Shown here piece after piece: positions 19,185-29,053 of a stretch of 64,000 nucleotides of DNA. The translations under genes and the position numbers were made by a program. The notes beneath the pieces are model-generated. The model was given only the letters and a program-made list of their open reading frames with translations, ran no database searches and was not told where the DNA came from. Where the stretch lies: contig NHBG02000020.1 in assembly GCA_002167855.2 (NCBI GenBank), forward strand, positions 25,604 through 89,603, in the 5' to 3' direction. Position 1 is the stretch's first letter; the number at the start of each line of letters is the position of its first letter. This stretch comes from Gammaproteobacteria bacterium TMED1. Lineage in GTDB: Bacteria; Pseudomonadota; Gammaproteobacteria; Pseudomonadales; Azotimanducaceae.

Positions 19185-20282
19185 CTAAAGCACTAACTGC
19201 TTAAGCGCCTCAAGAAAAATCTCGTTCTCCTTTGAAAGGCCGGTGGTGACTCGAAGGTGATTCGGCAGTCCATAGACGCCGATAGGGCGGACGATGATAC
19301 CCATCCTTAACAAACTCTCATAGATCGGCATTGCATTTCTCTCCAAGTCGATTGTAAGAAAATTAGCCACCGACGGAATAAAAGATAAACCTAGTTGATC
19401 ACAGCCCTCCATAAAATAATCGAGCCCTAGTTGGTTCAGGCTAACAGATTTTTCAACGTGCTTTTGGTCATCTAACGCAGCACAGGCAGCCACCAAGGAC
19501 ATAGAGTTAACGTTAAACGGCTGTCTAACTCGATTTAATAAATCGGCAATATCAGGGTGACTAATAGCATATCCAATACGAAGCGCGGCTAAACCATAGG
19601 CTTTCGAAAAAGTTCTAGTTACAATTAAGTTTGGATATTTTTCAACTAAAGAGACCCCATCAGGATATTCTGGCTTGTCCACATATTCGAAATAAGCTTC
19701 GTCTAGGACCACTAGCAAAGTTTTGGGGATATTTTCCAAGAACTCTATAAGCTCTCGCTCAGTGACCCAAGTTCCCGTAGGATTATTGGGGTTAGCTATA
19801 AACACTATTCTAGTGTCATTCTTAATGGATTCCAATGTAGCTTTGAGATCTTGCCTATAGCTCTTTGCGGGTATTACGGTAAGCCGGGCCCCGACGGCTT
19901 TAGCTACAAGCGGGTAAACCACAAAAGAGTGTTGTGAGACCAGGGCCTCATTATGAGTATTTAGAAACACCCTACCAAGAAGCTCCAAGACGTCGTTCGA
20001 TCCATTCCCCACAGTGATCATTTCAGTAGAAATGCCATGAAACTCGCTTAGCCGGTTTTTCAAAACATAGGCACTTCCATCAGGATACCGCGCAAGCTGG
20101 GGAAAGGTGGTTAGAAGAGCGCTTGCGACTGTCTCGCTGGCGCCTAGAGGATTTTCGTTACTCGCCAACTTAACTGCATCGACAAGTCCCAATTCACGCT
20201 CCAACTCTTCAACTGGCTTCCCTGGCTGATAGGGCTGAAGCGCTTGTACTCCAGGCAAAGCCAATTCAATAAAGTCCGTCAT
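19185..20282 (-). CDS. hisC: Histidinol-phosphate aminotransferase
   Basis: This 365-residue PLP-dependent class I aminotransferase acts in histidine synthesis and, in this pheA-tyrA context, probably also on aromatic 2-oxo acids. KLASNENPLG is the substrate-loop signature, NPNNPTGTW binds the cofactor ring, DEAYFEY holds the Asp, and TRTFSKAYGLAALRIGYA contains the Schiff-base Lys. It sits between pheA and tyrA, the Pseudomonas order. Confidence 0.93.
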   Translation of the reverse strand: MTDFIELALPGVQALQPYQPGKPVEELERELGLVDAVKLASNENPLGASETVASALLTTFPQLARYPDGSAYVLKNRLSEFHGISTEMITVGNGSNDVLELLGRVFLNTHNEALVSQHSFVVYPLVAKAVGARLTVIPAKSYRQDLKATLESIKNDTRIVFIANPNNPTGTWVTERELIEFLENIPKTLLVVLDEAYFEYVDKPEYPDGVSLVEKYPNLIVTRTFSKAYGLAALRIGYAISHPDIADLLNRVRQPFNVNSMSLVAACAALDDQKHVEKSVSLNQLGLDYFMEGCDQLGLSFIPSVANFLTIDLERNAMPIYESLLRMGIIVRPIGVYGLPNHLRVTTGLSKENEIFLEALKQLVL

Positions 20283-20302
20283 GATCTATATAGCAGTCCT
20301 AT

Positions 20303-21403
20303 TTAAGTGGTGAGTGCTTTGGGGTAACTACCAAGTATTTTCACTGCCAAAGCAGCTTTATCAATATCCTTTATTATCTCAATGACAACCTTATCATCTC
20401 GATGCCCCTCAAAATCCATAAAAAAAACATATGACCACATCCCTTCACGCGAGGGCCGAGTTTCTAAAGAAGTTAATGACACTCCGTTTCGATAGAAAGG
20501 CTCGAGAAGCCTATATAAGGCACCTGGCCGATTCTTGGTTGAGATCATTACAGAGGTCTTATCATCACCACTCGCACCCACATTCTCTCGACCAATAATA
20601 ATGAAACGAGTAGTGTTGTCAGTAAAGTCTTCGATTCTTTTCGATAATATACGCAGCTTATAGATGTCAGCACAAATGTCCGGAGCTATCGCAGCAGCTC
20701 CTCTCTCATCAGATGTTCGCTTAGCTGCCTCCCCATTACTTGCCACCGCTACCTTTGAGACTTCAGGGAAATTATTAGCTAACCACCGTCTACATTGCCC
20801 CAGAGCTTGTTGATGCCCATAGATCTTCTCTACTTCTAACCCATGGTAACGCTCAGACACCATAAGATTATGATTTATCCTTAACTGCACTTCACCGCAA
20901 ATCTTCAGGTTGGAATCCAAGAAATTGTCTAAGGTATGGCTAACAACACCCTCAGTTGAATTTTCGATGGGTACAATACCGTAATTACAAGATTCAGATT
21001 CTACCTCTCGAAAGACTTCATCCTGCGTAGCCATGGGAAATCCTAGTGCAGAGTCACCAAAACTTTTCCTACTGGCAATGTGGGTAAACGTGCCTTCAGG
21101 CCCTAAATAGGCAACTTTAAGCGGCTGTTCTAAAGCTAAACAAGCAGACATAATCTGTCGAAAAATTTGGCTTACCTTATCGTCCGTCAAAGGCCCTTCA
21201 TTACAATCTATCAGATGACGGAATACCTTTGCCTCCCTTTCAGGACGGTAAAAAATAGGTTTTTCCTCTACTGATTCGTCTTGCTTTATTTTTGCGATAT
21301 CTTGCGCACATTGCGCTCTCGCGTTTAGCAACTCAAGGATCTTTGCATCCAAAGAGTCTATGTGATCTCGAAACTCTTTCAACCCTAATTTTTTATTCAT
21401 CAT
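20303..21403 (-). CDS. pheA: Bifunctional chorismate mutase / prephenate dehydratase
   Basis: This is a 366-residue P-protein of phenylalanine synthesis. The N-terminal chorismate mutase helices cover residues 8-90 (FRDHIDSLDAKILELLNARA). The dehydratase domain starts with AYLGPEGTFTH and includes PIENSTEGVV. An ACT domain for Phe feedback occupies the last 90 residues (RPGALYRLLEPFYRNGVSLT and ETRPSREGMWSYVFF). The start has two adjacent ATGs (MMNKK). Only 36 bp separate it from gyrA; serC, which lies there in Pseudomonas, is absent. Confidence 0.96.
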   Translation of the reverse strand: MMNKKLGLKEFRDHIDSLDAKILELLNARAQCAQDIAKIKQDESVEEKPIFYRPEREAKVFRHLIDCNEGPLTDDKVSQIFRQIMSACLALEQPLKVAYLGPEGTFTHIASRKSFGDSALGFPMATQDEVFREVESESCNYGIVPIENSTEGVVSHTLDNFLDSNLKICGEVQLRINHNLMVSERYHGLEVEKIYGHQQALGQCRRWLANNFPEVSKVAVASNGEAAKRTSDERGAAAIAPDICADIYKLRILSKRIEDFTDNTTRFIIIGRENVGASGDDKTSVMISTKNRPGALYRLLEPFYRNGVSLTSLETRPSREGMWSYVFFMDFEGHRDDKVVIEIIKDIDKAALAVKILGSYPKALTT

Positions 21404-21439
21404 GCTTTTTAGCAGTGATATAAATTCTCGTAGGCAACT

Positions 21440-23989
21440 TTATTCCTCACTTTCCTTTTGCTTTGGTTCCTGCACCTGGGCCATTCCCACTAAATATTCT
21501 TTCTTAGAGAGATTAATCAACCGAACTCCTTGAGTATTTCTTCCCTGGAGAGAGACATCCTCTGCTCGTATTCGTACCAGAGTACCTTGATCACTTATAA
21601 AAATGGCTTCATCTGCCTCAAAAATCTGAGTAGCCGCTACGACTGCACCATTGCGTTCAGACATCTTCATACCAATCACACCCTGGCCTCCTCGACCGAT
21701 CACAGGAAAATCTTCAAAGCTGCTTCTCTTCCCATATCCATTTCGGCTTGATACTAGAACTTGTCCAGCTTCATCTGGGATCATCAGAGAAATCACTTTC
21801 TGCTTAGCGCCCAACTTAATGCCCCGAACCCCTCTGGCGGTGCGCCCCATAGCTCGGACATCAGACTCTTTAAAACGAATTACTTTTCCATGATTACCAA
21901 AAAGCATGACGTCTTTAGTGCCATCAGTAATTGCAGCACCAATCAACGTGTTATCTAGCTCTAATTCGATAGCAATTAACCCGGTGCTCCTTTTACGGGA
22001 AAACTCCATAAGAGGAGTTTTTTTGACCGTTCCATTTGAGGTCGCCATAAAAATATAGCGATCCTCTCGATATTCATCGATAGGCAACATCGCTGTAATA
22101 CGTTCTTCATCATCTAAGGGTAAAATGTTCACCAACGGTCGACCTCGGGCTGCCCTTCCTGCTGGAGGGATTTGAAATACTCGCAACCAAAAAACTTTAC
22201 CCAGATTCGTAAAACACAGGATCGTATCGTGAGTATTAGCTACCATCAATCTTTCAATATAATCCTCTTCCTTGAGCGAACTAGCCATTTTACCCCTACC
22301 ACCTCTGCGCTGCGCTCGATAAGTATCTATAGGTTGAGTCTTCGCATAACCGCCTTTTGAAAGAGTGACAACCATATCCTGCTCTTGGATAAGGTCCTCC
22401 ATAGTAAGGTCTTCTTGAGAATCTGTGATCTCTGTTAACCGCTCGTCACCATAGTCATCCCCCACAGCCACCAACTCACCGCGCACAACCTGCATTAATT
22501 TTTCTGGGTGACCTAAAATATTTAACAACTCTTCGATCGTCTTGATAATTTCAACATACTCCTCGAGTAGCCGATCTTGTTGCATACTAGTGAGGCTATT
22601 TAGCCTCATATCCAAGATGGCCTGCGCTTGATCCTCAGTTAACTTGTATGTTCCGTCATTCTGGAGACCAAAAGCTCTATCAAGTCCTTCTGGCTTTGCA
22701 GCATCCGGCCCAGCTCGCTCGAGCATAATCACGACACTTTCTGACGGCCAAGCTCGATGCACTAACCTCTCCTTAGCCTTAGGAGTTGATTCAGAGGTCT
22801 TTATCAGTTGAATAACTGGATCGATATTTGTTAGTGCAACCACCAGCCCCTCAAGAGTATGACCTCTTGAGCGCGCTCGTCTTAACTCGAATACTGAACG
22901 TCTAGTCACCACCTCTCGACGATGCAAGATAAATGCTTCAAGAACCTGTTTTAGATTTAGTATCTTTGGCTCATTCTCTACTAACGCAACTATGTTTATA
23001 CCGAATGCGCTTTGTAACTGGGTTTGTGCGTAGAGATTATTCAATATGACTTCCGCAACCTCGCCACGCCGCAACTCAATAACTATACGAGTATCCTTCG
23101 CAGACTCATCTCTCAGCTCACTGATACCTTCTATCTTTTTATCTTTGACAAGTTCAGCTATCTTTTCTATCAATTTGGCTCGATTGACCTGAAAGGGAAT
23201 TTGGGTAACTACAATAGTCTCCCTGCCGGTTTTTTCGTTTACCTCAATATCACAGCGAGACCGAATAAAAATGCGTCCTCTACCGCTTCGGTAGGCCTGG
23301 ACGATACCAGCTCTTCCATTGATAATGGCTCCAGTCGGAAAATCTGGTCCTTTAACAAATTGCATAAGCTGGTCAACATCAAGATCGGAGTTATCTATAA
23401 GAGCAACGCAAGCGTTAATGACTTCCCTAAGGTTGTGTGGCGGAATATTCGTCGCCATACCGACCGCAATACCCGTCGATCCGTTCACTAACAGGTTAGG
23501 AATTCTTGACGGCAGAACCTCAGGCATTTTGAGAGTGGCGTCGTAATTCTCTACAAAGTTAACTGTATCTTTATCTAGATCCGAGAGAACTTCTTGTGCA
23601 ATTTTTTGCATTCGAACTTCGGTATAACGCTGAGCTGCTGCACTATCCCCATCAAGAGAACCAAAGTTTCCCTGTCCTTCGATCAATGGGTAACGCATAT
23701 TGAAGTCCTGAGCCATTCTTACGATGGTGTCGTAGGCAGCATTGTCACCATGCGGATGGTACTTTCCTATAATATCTCCAACAACACGTGCAGATTTCAA
23801 CGTCGGTCGGTTGTAGACATTATTTAGTTCGTTCATAGCAAAAAGGACTCGCCTATGAACCGGCTTAAGGCCATCCCTCACATCTGGTAGAGCCCGCGAA
23901 ACAATTACGCTCATGGCATACTCCATGAACGAATCACGAAGCTCATCTTCAATATTGATATTGGCTATATGGCCATCAAACTCAGACAT
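21440..23989 (-). CDS. gyrA: DNA gyrase subunit A
   Basis: This 849-residue breakage-reunion subunit pairs with GyrB to introduce negative supercoils. The catalytic Tyr lies in [11 protein letters not shown] (Tyr122 in E. coli numbering). The C-terminal beta-pinwheel begins after the GyrA box QRRGGRGK and has repeated RxxRGxRGI-type blades. In the quinolone-resistance region the sequence is [14 protein letters not shown], so residue 83 is Asn where E. coli has Ser; Asp87 is kept. It is divergent from mtaD and heads the aromatic synthesis block. Confidence 0.97.
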   Translation of the reverse strand: MSEFDGHIANINIEDELRDSFMEYAMSVIVSRALPDVRDGLKPVHRRVLFAMNELNNVYNRPTLKSARVVGDIIGKYHPHGDNAAYDTIVRMAQDFNMRYPLIEGQGNFGSLDGDSAAAQRYTEVRMQKIAQEVLSDLDKDTVNFVENYDATLKMPEVLPSRIPNLLVNGSTGIAVGMATNIPPHNLREVINACVALIDNSDLDVDQLMQFVKGPDFPTGAIINGRAGIVQAYRSGRGRIFIRSRCDIEVNEKTGRETIVVTQIPFQVNRAKLIEKIAELVKDKKIEGISELRDESAKDTRIVIELRRGEVAEVILNNLYAQTQLQSAFGINIVALVENEPKILNLKQVLEAFILHRREVVTRRSVFELRRARSRGHTLEGLVVALTNIDPVIQLIKTSESTPKAKERLVHRAWPSESVVIMLERAGPDAAKPEGLDRAFGLQNDGTYKLTEDQAQAILDMRLNSLTSMQQDRLLEEYVEIIKTIEELLNILGHPEKLMQVVRGELVAVGDDYGDERLTEITDSQEDLTMEDLIQEQDMVVTLSKGGYAKTQPIDTYRAQRRGGRGKMASSLKEEDYIERLMVANTHDTILCFTNLGKVFWLRVFQIPPAGRAARGRPLVNILPLDDEERITAMLPIDEYREDRYIFMATSNGTVKKTPLMEFSRKRSTGLIAIELELDNTLIGAAITDGTKDVMLFGNHGKVIRFKESDVRAMGRTARGVRGIKLGAKQKVISLMIPDEAGQVLVSSRNGYGKRSSFEDFPVIGRGGQGVIGMKMSERNGAVVAATQIFEADEAIFISDQGTLVRIRAEDVSLQGRNTQGVRLINLSKKEYLVGMAQVQEPKQKESEE

Positions 23990-24306
23990 GTCCCCTCTTT
24001 TTCTTCTTCCGTGATCTAATAATAACGATCAATATTTGAAGTCGAGCGAGGATCTCACCCGATTGATCGCCCCGATTATTGCTTCTTCAACTTTGCGGAA
24101 AACGCTTTCGTACGTAAACTTCTAAAATAAAAGCATATCATATGCGACGCCGTAAACCCACTGAATGAATTGATCTTATAAATCTATAACTAATTGATTT
24201 ATATGACTTTTATTAAATGGGGTAGAGGGGAATGCTAGTTCATAAAAGTGGGTCAGCATGCTTGTGTATAATTAGTAGCTCGCGTGACCCACGGATTTAA
24301 CAAAAG
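23990..24306. promoter_or_regulatory. Divergent gyrA / mtaD intergenic region
   Basis: This 317 bp gap has no convincing ORF. In Pseudomonas mtnA and other genes lie here; I see no remnant. A TATAAT at 24267-24272, about 35 bp before the mtaD ATG, is a likely -10 box, but no good -35 box pairs with it. The -10 box lies between the arms of a perfect 8 bp inverted repeat, GTGGGTCA (24248-24255) and TGACCCAC (24285-24292), which could be an operator. Confidence 0.4.
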
Positions 24307-25632
24307 ATGCCAGCAACAATTAAAAGTCATGTAATAAATGCTCGGTGGATTGTCCCGATCGTACCTCAGGGAAAAGTTTTGGAAAACCATAGCATATTAC
24401 TAGAGGATGGGGTCATTAAAGATATCCTGCCCACAAAAAATCTGAATGGCGGCTATGGCCAGATGGAAATGACTAACTTACCAGATCATCTTCTGACAGC
24501 TGGTTTCGTGAACGCTCATATCCACTCTGCAATGTCCTTATTTAGAGGTTACGCTGATGACTTGTCTCTCTCAGAGTGGTTAAACCACCATATCTGGCCT
24601 GCGGAAGCAAGGTTTGTTAATCAAAGGTTTGTCCGCGATGGAACCACGCTCGCAGTAGCAGAGATGATTGCGAGCGGCACAACATGCGCTGCAGATACAT
24701 ATTTTTTTCCCGAAGTTAGCGCCAAAGTCTTTGAAGAAAACTACTTTAGGGCACAAGTTGGGATCCCTGTTTTACAGTTCTCAAACGCTTGGGCAAAGTC
24801 GGAAAAAGAACATATCATCAAGGGACTGCAATTTTACGAAAATATCAGAGGGCATTCTCTTATCTCAGCGGCTTTCTCACCTCATGCTCCTTACACCGTC
24901 ACTGACCTTGGATTCCAACAAGTTTTCGAGCAAGCTACAAACCTTGGCATTCCAATTCATCTACATTTACATGAAACTAAGCAAGAGGTGGAAACAGGAC
25001 TAATTGAAAATGGTAGGAGACCATATACGCGCATGAGAGAGCTTGGTCTTCTTAAAGCTGATCTGCAAACAGTTCATATGACTGAATTAAATGATGAAGA
25101 AATCGAGAGTCTTTATGAAAATCAAATTCACGTAGTCCACTGCCCCGAATCAAATATGAAATTGGCAAGTGGCATATGTCCTGTAAATAAACTAATTGAA
25201 AATGGTGTTAACGTTGCTCTGGGTACAGACGGTGCCGCTAGCAATAATGATCTGGATCTATTAGCAGAGGCCCGCTCCGCAGCTTTCCTATCCAAGGTTA
25301 CTTCTGGCTGCCCAAGCAGCGTTAAAGCAGAAGAGGCACTCTCAATGGCCACAATAAATGGTGCTCGTCTTTTGGGACTCGATGAAAGAATTGGTAGTCT
25401 GGAAATTGGAAAGTGTGCAGATATAATAGCCTTCGACTTGTCCGGTATTTCTTTTCAGCCAATATATAATCCAATTTCACAATTGATATATGCGGCCAAT
25501 GGTCAAGACGTTACGCATACTTGGATCAACGGCGAATGTCTCTACAAAGACAAGAAGTTCACTAAGCTTAATCTCTTCCAGCTCAAAGGTAGAGTCGAAA
25601 GCTGGCAAAAAAAATTAGGAGGTCATGAGTGA
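24307..25632 (+). CDS. mtaD: TRZ/ATZ-family amidohydrolase, probable 5'-methylthioadenosine / S-adenosylhomocysteine deaminase
   Basis: This 441-residue metal-dependent amidohydrolase has the first metal ligands in NAHIHSAMSLFRG (His71, His73). HLHLHETKQE supplies another His, and LGTDGAASNNDLDLL the metal-binding Asp. The C-terminal beta domain (SLEIGKCADIIAFDL) is typical. The same gene precedes ubiG in Pseudomonas, where such enzymes deaminate methylthioadenosine or related adenosines. Exact substrate is inferred from neighbourhood and family. Its TGA stop overlaps the GTG start of ubiG. Confidence 0.82.
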   Translation: MPATIKSHVINARWIVPIVPQGKVLENHSILLEDGVIKDILPTKNLNGGYGQMEMTNLPDHLLTAGFVNAHIHSAMSLFRGYADDLSLSEWLNHHIWPAEARFVNQRFVRDGTTLAVAEMIASGTTCAADTYFFPEVSAKVFEENYFRAQVGIPVLQFSNAWAKSEKEHIIKGLQFYENIRGHSLISAAFSPHAPYTVTDLGFQQVFEQATNLGIPIHLHLHETKQEVETGLIENGRRPYTRMRELGLLKADLQTVHMTELNDEEIESLYENQIHVVHCPESNMKLASGICPVNKLIENGVNVALGTDGAASNNDLDLLAEARSAAFLSKVTSGCPSSVKAEEALSMATINGARLLGLDERIGSLEIGKCADIIAFDLSGISFQPIYNPISQLIYAANGQDVTHTWINGECLYKDKKFTKLNLFQLKGRVESWQKKLGGHE

Positions 25633-26330
25633 CCAAAGATAATGTAGATCCGGAGGAGGTCGATAAGTTCGAAGCTATTGCAAGGCGTTGGTGGGACCCT
25701 ACCAGTGAGTTCAAGCCTTTGCATGATATTAACCCGTTGAGGCTTGCCTATATCTCGGAGCACACCAACCTTCGCGGGAAAAGAGTTTTAGATGTTGGTT
25801 GTGGAGGAGGGCTACTTACCGAAGCTTTGTATGAAGCGGAAGCTGAGGTTACGGGAATTGATGCAGGAGCAGCACCCATTGCAGTCGCAAAGCTTCATCA
25901 GTTTGAATCGGGTTGTAATATACAATATATGCAACTTACTGTTGAAGCTCTTGCTAAAGAGAAGCCCGAGCCATTCGATATTATAACCTGCCTGGAAGTG
26001 CTCGAACACGTACCAGACCCAGACTCAGTCATCCAGACTTGCTCAAGTCTACTCAAACCCTCTGGTGACCTTTTTCTGTCCACTATCAATCGCAATCCAA
26101 AATCCTATCTTTTTATGGTTATTGGTGCGGAGTACTTACTCAACCTGCTGCCCAAGGGGACCCACAGTTATAAAAAGTTTATAACACCGGCAGAAGTAGC
26201 AAGATCACTTCGTGCTCACAATTTAAGTCTCAATGATCTTACTGGAATGATTTACAACCCGATTATGAAACGATATAAACTGAGCAGCAATCTTGACGTC
26301 AACTACTTAGCGCATGCAACAAAAACATAG
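25629..26330 (+). CDS. ubiG: Ubiquinone biosynthesis O-methyltransferase
   Basis: This 233-residue SAM-dependent methyltransferase carries out both O-methylations of ubiquinone synthesis. EVDKFEAIARRWWDP is the N-terminal signature, VLDVGCGGGLLTEAL the SAM-binding motif I (residues 56-70), and CLEVLEHVPDP motif II. The start is GTG, overlapping the mtaD stop by 4 bp, so the two are coupled. In Pseudomonas the next gene is mupP; here the following 185 bp carry no recognisable gene. Confidence 0.95.
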   Translation: MTKDNVDPEEVDKFEAIARRWWDPTSEFKPLHDINPLRLAYISEHTNLRGKRVLDVGCGGGLLTEALYEAEAEVTGIDAGAAPIAVAKLHQFESGCNIQYMQLTVEALAKEKPEPFDIITCLEVLEHVPDPDSVIQTCSSLLKPSGDLFLSTINRNPKSYLFMVIGAEYLLNLLPKGTHSYKKFITPAEVARSLRAHNLSLNDLTGMIYNPIMKRYKLSSNLDVNYLAHATKT

Positions 26331-26515
26331 TGTGTTTCCTTGCTGGATCTGTATGAAACCTTAAAGCTATGGGTTTACCTCCCCTAGTATTGACTTTAAG
26401 TGGCGCAACTCTTGTGACGAATTTGAAATCAGCAGTCAAGTCCGGCAACACTTTTGAATAGTTTTCTATAAAGATCGACTCAAAAAACTCAGCAAAAAAC
26501 TAAAGGACTGGCTCC

Positions 26516-27259
26516 ATGAATCCAATATCAATTTATAAACCTAGCCCATCCCTTTTAGACAAACAGATTATTCTCGTGACGGGAGCAGGAGACGGTATCG
26601 GCAGGCATGCTGCAAAAACCTACGCAAGTTTGGGGGCAACTGTCTTATTAATGGGACGAACCGTGGGAAAACTTGAGATGGTTTATGATGAAATTATAAA
26701 TAGAAACCACCCAGAGCCAGCGATACTTCCTATTGACCTCAGTAAGCTTGGAATGGAAAACCTTACCGAGCTTTCCAATCAAATTTTTGTAAACTATGGT
26801 CGTCTAGACAGCCTCGTCCACAACGCTGCCGTGCTTGGAACGCGCGTTCCAGTGGAATATAGTGATACAGTAGAGTGGGAAAGCGTGATGCAAATTAATT
26901 TTAATGGAGCAGTTCTTCTAACACGCACTTTACTCCCACTTTTACGTAAATCTTCTTCCGCGTCGCTGGTATTTACAAGTTCATCTGTCGGTAAAAAGCC
27001 AAGGGCATACTGGGGAGCTTACTGTGTATCAAAGTATGCAATAGAAGGTTTTGCTTTGCTGCTCGCCGACGAACTAAAGAGCACTTCAAAAGTTCGAGTC
27101 AACGTTGTAAACCCGGGGGCCACAAGAACCAAAATGCGCGCAACAGCATATCCTAACGAAGATCCCCTGACCGTAAAGACACCAGAAGACTTAATGAAAC
27201 TTTACGTTTATTTGGTAGACCCGAATAATTTAGATCATGGCCTAACTTTTAATGGTTGA
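26516..27259 (+). CDS. yciK: YciK-family short-chain dehydrogenase/reductase
   Basis: This 247-residue SDR has the cofactor motif TGAGDGIGRHAAKTYA near residues 22-37, NAAV around residue 103, and the catalytic Ser plus YxxxK in YCVSKYAIEG. GTRVPVEYSD and WGAYCVSKYA are typical of YciK. An AAGGA lies ahead of the ATG. The substrate is not known in the family. It is the last gene of the mtaD-ubiG-yciK group as in Pseudomonas. Confidence 0.87.
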   Translation: MNPISIYKPSPSLLDKQIILVTGAGDGIGRHAAKTYASLGATVLLMGRTVGKLEMVYDEIINRNHPEPAILPIDLSKLGMENLTELSNQIFVNYGRLDSLVHNAAVLGTRVPVEYSDTVEWESVMQINFNGAVLLTRTLLPLLRKSSSASLVFTSSSVGKKPRAYWGAYCVSKYAIEGFALLLADELKSTSKVRVNVVNPGATRTKMRATAYPNEDPLTVKTPEDLMKLYVYLVDPNNLDHGLTFNG

Positions 27260-27373
27260 CTAACAGCTGTCGGATTCTGCAACACCTAAATCGACTATTA
27301 AAATGGTGTTAAACCTCATTACTATAGGGGGGAGGGATAAAATAAGTCTAGTCGCTCTCGCTTTTTGAAAAAA

Positions 27374-28111
27374 CTAACTTTCACGAACACTAGCTAAATC
27401 ATATAGGTCATTGGATTCTTTTTTACCCAATTCCACAAATTTTCCTAGCTTCACGCGCGAAGGAATGAAAAAACTACCAAACCTCACCCGTTTTAATCGA
27501 CTCACAATAAGCCCTTGAGACTCCCAAAGGCGACGAACCTCTCTGTTTCTTCCCTCGACAAGCACAACATAATACCAATTATTGGCTCCAACCGGATCCT
27601 TTGGTTTTTTTATATCGGTGAACCTTGCAAGACCGTCCTCAAGCATTACTCCCTCTCGCAAGTTCCTCAGATTTTGATCTGCGACATTACCCAAAACTCT
27701 TACAGCGTACTCCCTATCTATACCTGTTGATGGATGTATAAGCGTGTTGGCTAACTCCCCATCAGTAGTAAATAATAATAATCCACTGGTATTGAAATCT
27801 AGACGCCCTATAGATATCCAACGCTGGTTCCTCAGTTTTGGAAGCTTTCTATATACTGAGGGCCTACCCTCTGGGTCATCTCTAGAACAAATTTCTCCCG
27901 CCGGCTTGTTGTATAATAAATGTCGATGTTCTACATTTTTTAATCTCAAGAGATGACCGTCAACATGAATCGTATCTCCCTCCAGCACCCTATCTCCCCG
28001 TTTAGCAATTGCTCCATTAACTCTTATACGACCTGCATCAATCCATTTCTCCATAGCCCTTCGGCTACCGAGCCCTGCGTTTGCTAACATTTTTTGTAAC
28101 TTCTGTGACAT
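27374..28111 (-). CDS. rluB: 23S rRNA pseudouridine 2605 synthase
   Basis: This 245-residue protein has an S4 RNA-binding domain at residues 1-60 (KLQKMLANAGLGSRRAMEKW) and a pseudouridine synthase domain with the catalytic Asp in IGRLDFNTSGLLLFTTDGEL. VEGRNREVRRLWESQGLIVSRLKR split across the C-terminal part is family-typical (starts VEGRNREVRR). It modifies U2605 of 23S rRNA. It is downstream of scpB, the standard arrangement. Confidence 0.94.
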   Translation of the reverse strand: MSQKLQKMLANAGLGSRRAMEKWIDAGRIRVNGAIAKRGDRVLEGDTIHVDGHLLRLKNVEHRHLLYNKPAGEICSRDDPEGRPSVYRKLPKLRNQRWISIGRLDFNTSGLLLFTTDGELANTLIHPSTGIDREYAVRVLGNVADQNLRNLREGVMLEDGLARFTDIKKPKDPVGANNWYYVVLVEGRNREVRRLWESQGLIVSRLKRVRFGSFFIPSRVKLGKFVELGKKESNDLYDLASVRES

Positions 28112-28174
28112 AAGAATTAGGGCGTTTCTAAAGCTTTCAGAATCTATCTTGAGGTTCCAGTGAAATCAAGAATT

Positions 28175-29053
28175 CTACTTTTGAAAATCACTATCCTCAC
28201 TTGAAGACCAATCAACCTTACGAGATGCTTCATCAGGCATCTCAGGAGCGGACTCTGAGTGCAAAGTATTCTTTTCATGGGTCTCAGATAAGATAGCCTC
28301 ATCTCCATCAACATATGGCTGCTGATTATTTAACCCTCCCAATGCACTTCCATCCGCTGGAAATAGTTCGTGAATATTACCATCGATGACCTCAGCCTCA
28401 GCAGCGACTCTTTCGAGCGTCTCTTCAGTCGCCGATGTTAATGGAGGGAAATTTTCACCTCGCTCACTTTCTAATAGATTTGTTTCGCCAACAACCTCTG
28501 CGAAATTTTGCTCTTCATTTACTTTGCCCAATTTATCGACCTCTAATAAGTCTGGTAAGTCGTCTAAGTTAGATAAATTGAAATAATCTAAAAAGTTTTT
28601 TGTAGTTGCATAGGTGGCTGGTCGCCCAGGAACATCACGATGACCAACTACTCGGATCCAGTCTCTCTCTAATAGAGTGCGCATGATATTGGTGCTCACA
28701 GTAACGCCTCTGACATCCTCTATATCCCCCCGAGTTATGGGTTGCTTATAAGCGATCAAAGCTAAAGTCTCTAAAAGCGCTCGAGAATAACGTTGAGGCT
28801 TCTCGTCCCAAAGCCTGCTAACCCATTTGCTATATTCTTGACGAACTTGAAATCGATAACCACTTGCAACCTTCTTCAATTCGAAGCCCCTTTCAGAACA
28901 GCTTTCTTCTATCTTTTTTAGGGTATCGCGAATTTGCTCTCGGGTAGGCTGATCACCCTCGAATAAGCTCAGTATTTTATCCAGACTTATGGGAGAACTA
29001 GCTGCGAATATGGCACCTTCGATGATTTGTCTTAATGAAGGATAATCATTCAT
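28175..29053 (-). CDS. scpB: Chromosome segregation and condensation protein B
   Basis: This 292-residue protein has two winged-helix domains in residues 1-180 (LRQIIEGAIFAASSPISLDK; YKQPITRGDIEDVRGV; GRPATYATTKNFLDYF) and an acidic, poorly conserved C-terminal tail. It is the kleisin partner of ScpA in the SMC-ScpAB complex that organises the chromosome. Its start overlaps the scpA stop by 8 bp. Confidence 0.94.
   Translation of the reverse strand: MNDYPSLRQIIEGAIFAASSPISLDKILSLFEGDQPTREQIRDTLKKIEESCSERGFELKKVASGYRFQVRQEYSKWVSRLWDEKPQRYSRALLETLALIAYKQPITRGDIEDVRGVTVSTNIMRTLLERDWIRVVGHRDVPGRPATYATTKNFLDYFNLSNLDDLPDLLEVDKLGKVNEEQNFAEVVGETNLLESERGENFPPLTSATEETLERVAAEAEVIDGNIHELFPADGSALGGLNNQQPYVDGDEAILSETHEKNTLHSESAPEMPDEASRKVDWSSSEDSDFQK

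Noticed and set aside
26331..26515. Possible mupP fragment
   Set aside because: No HAD-phosphatase motif could be found in any frame; the stretch looks non-coding.
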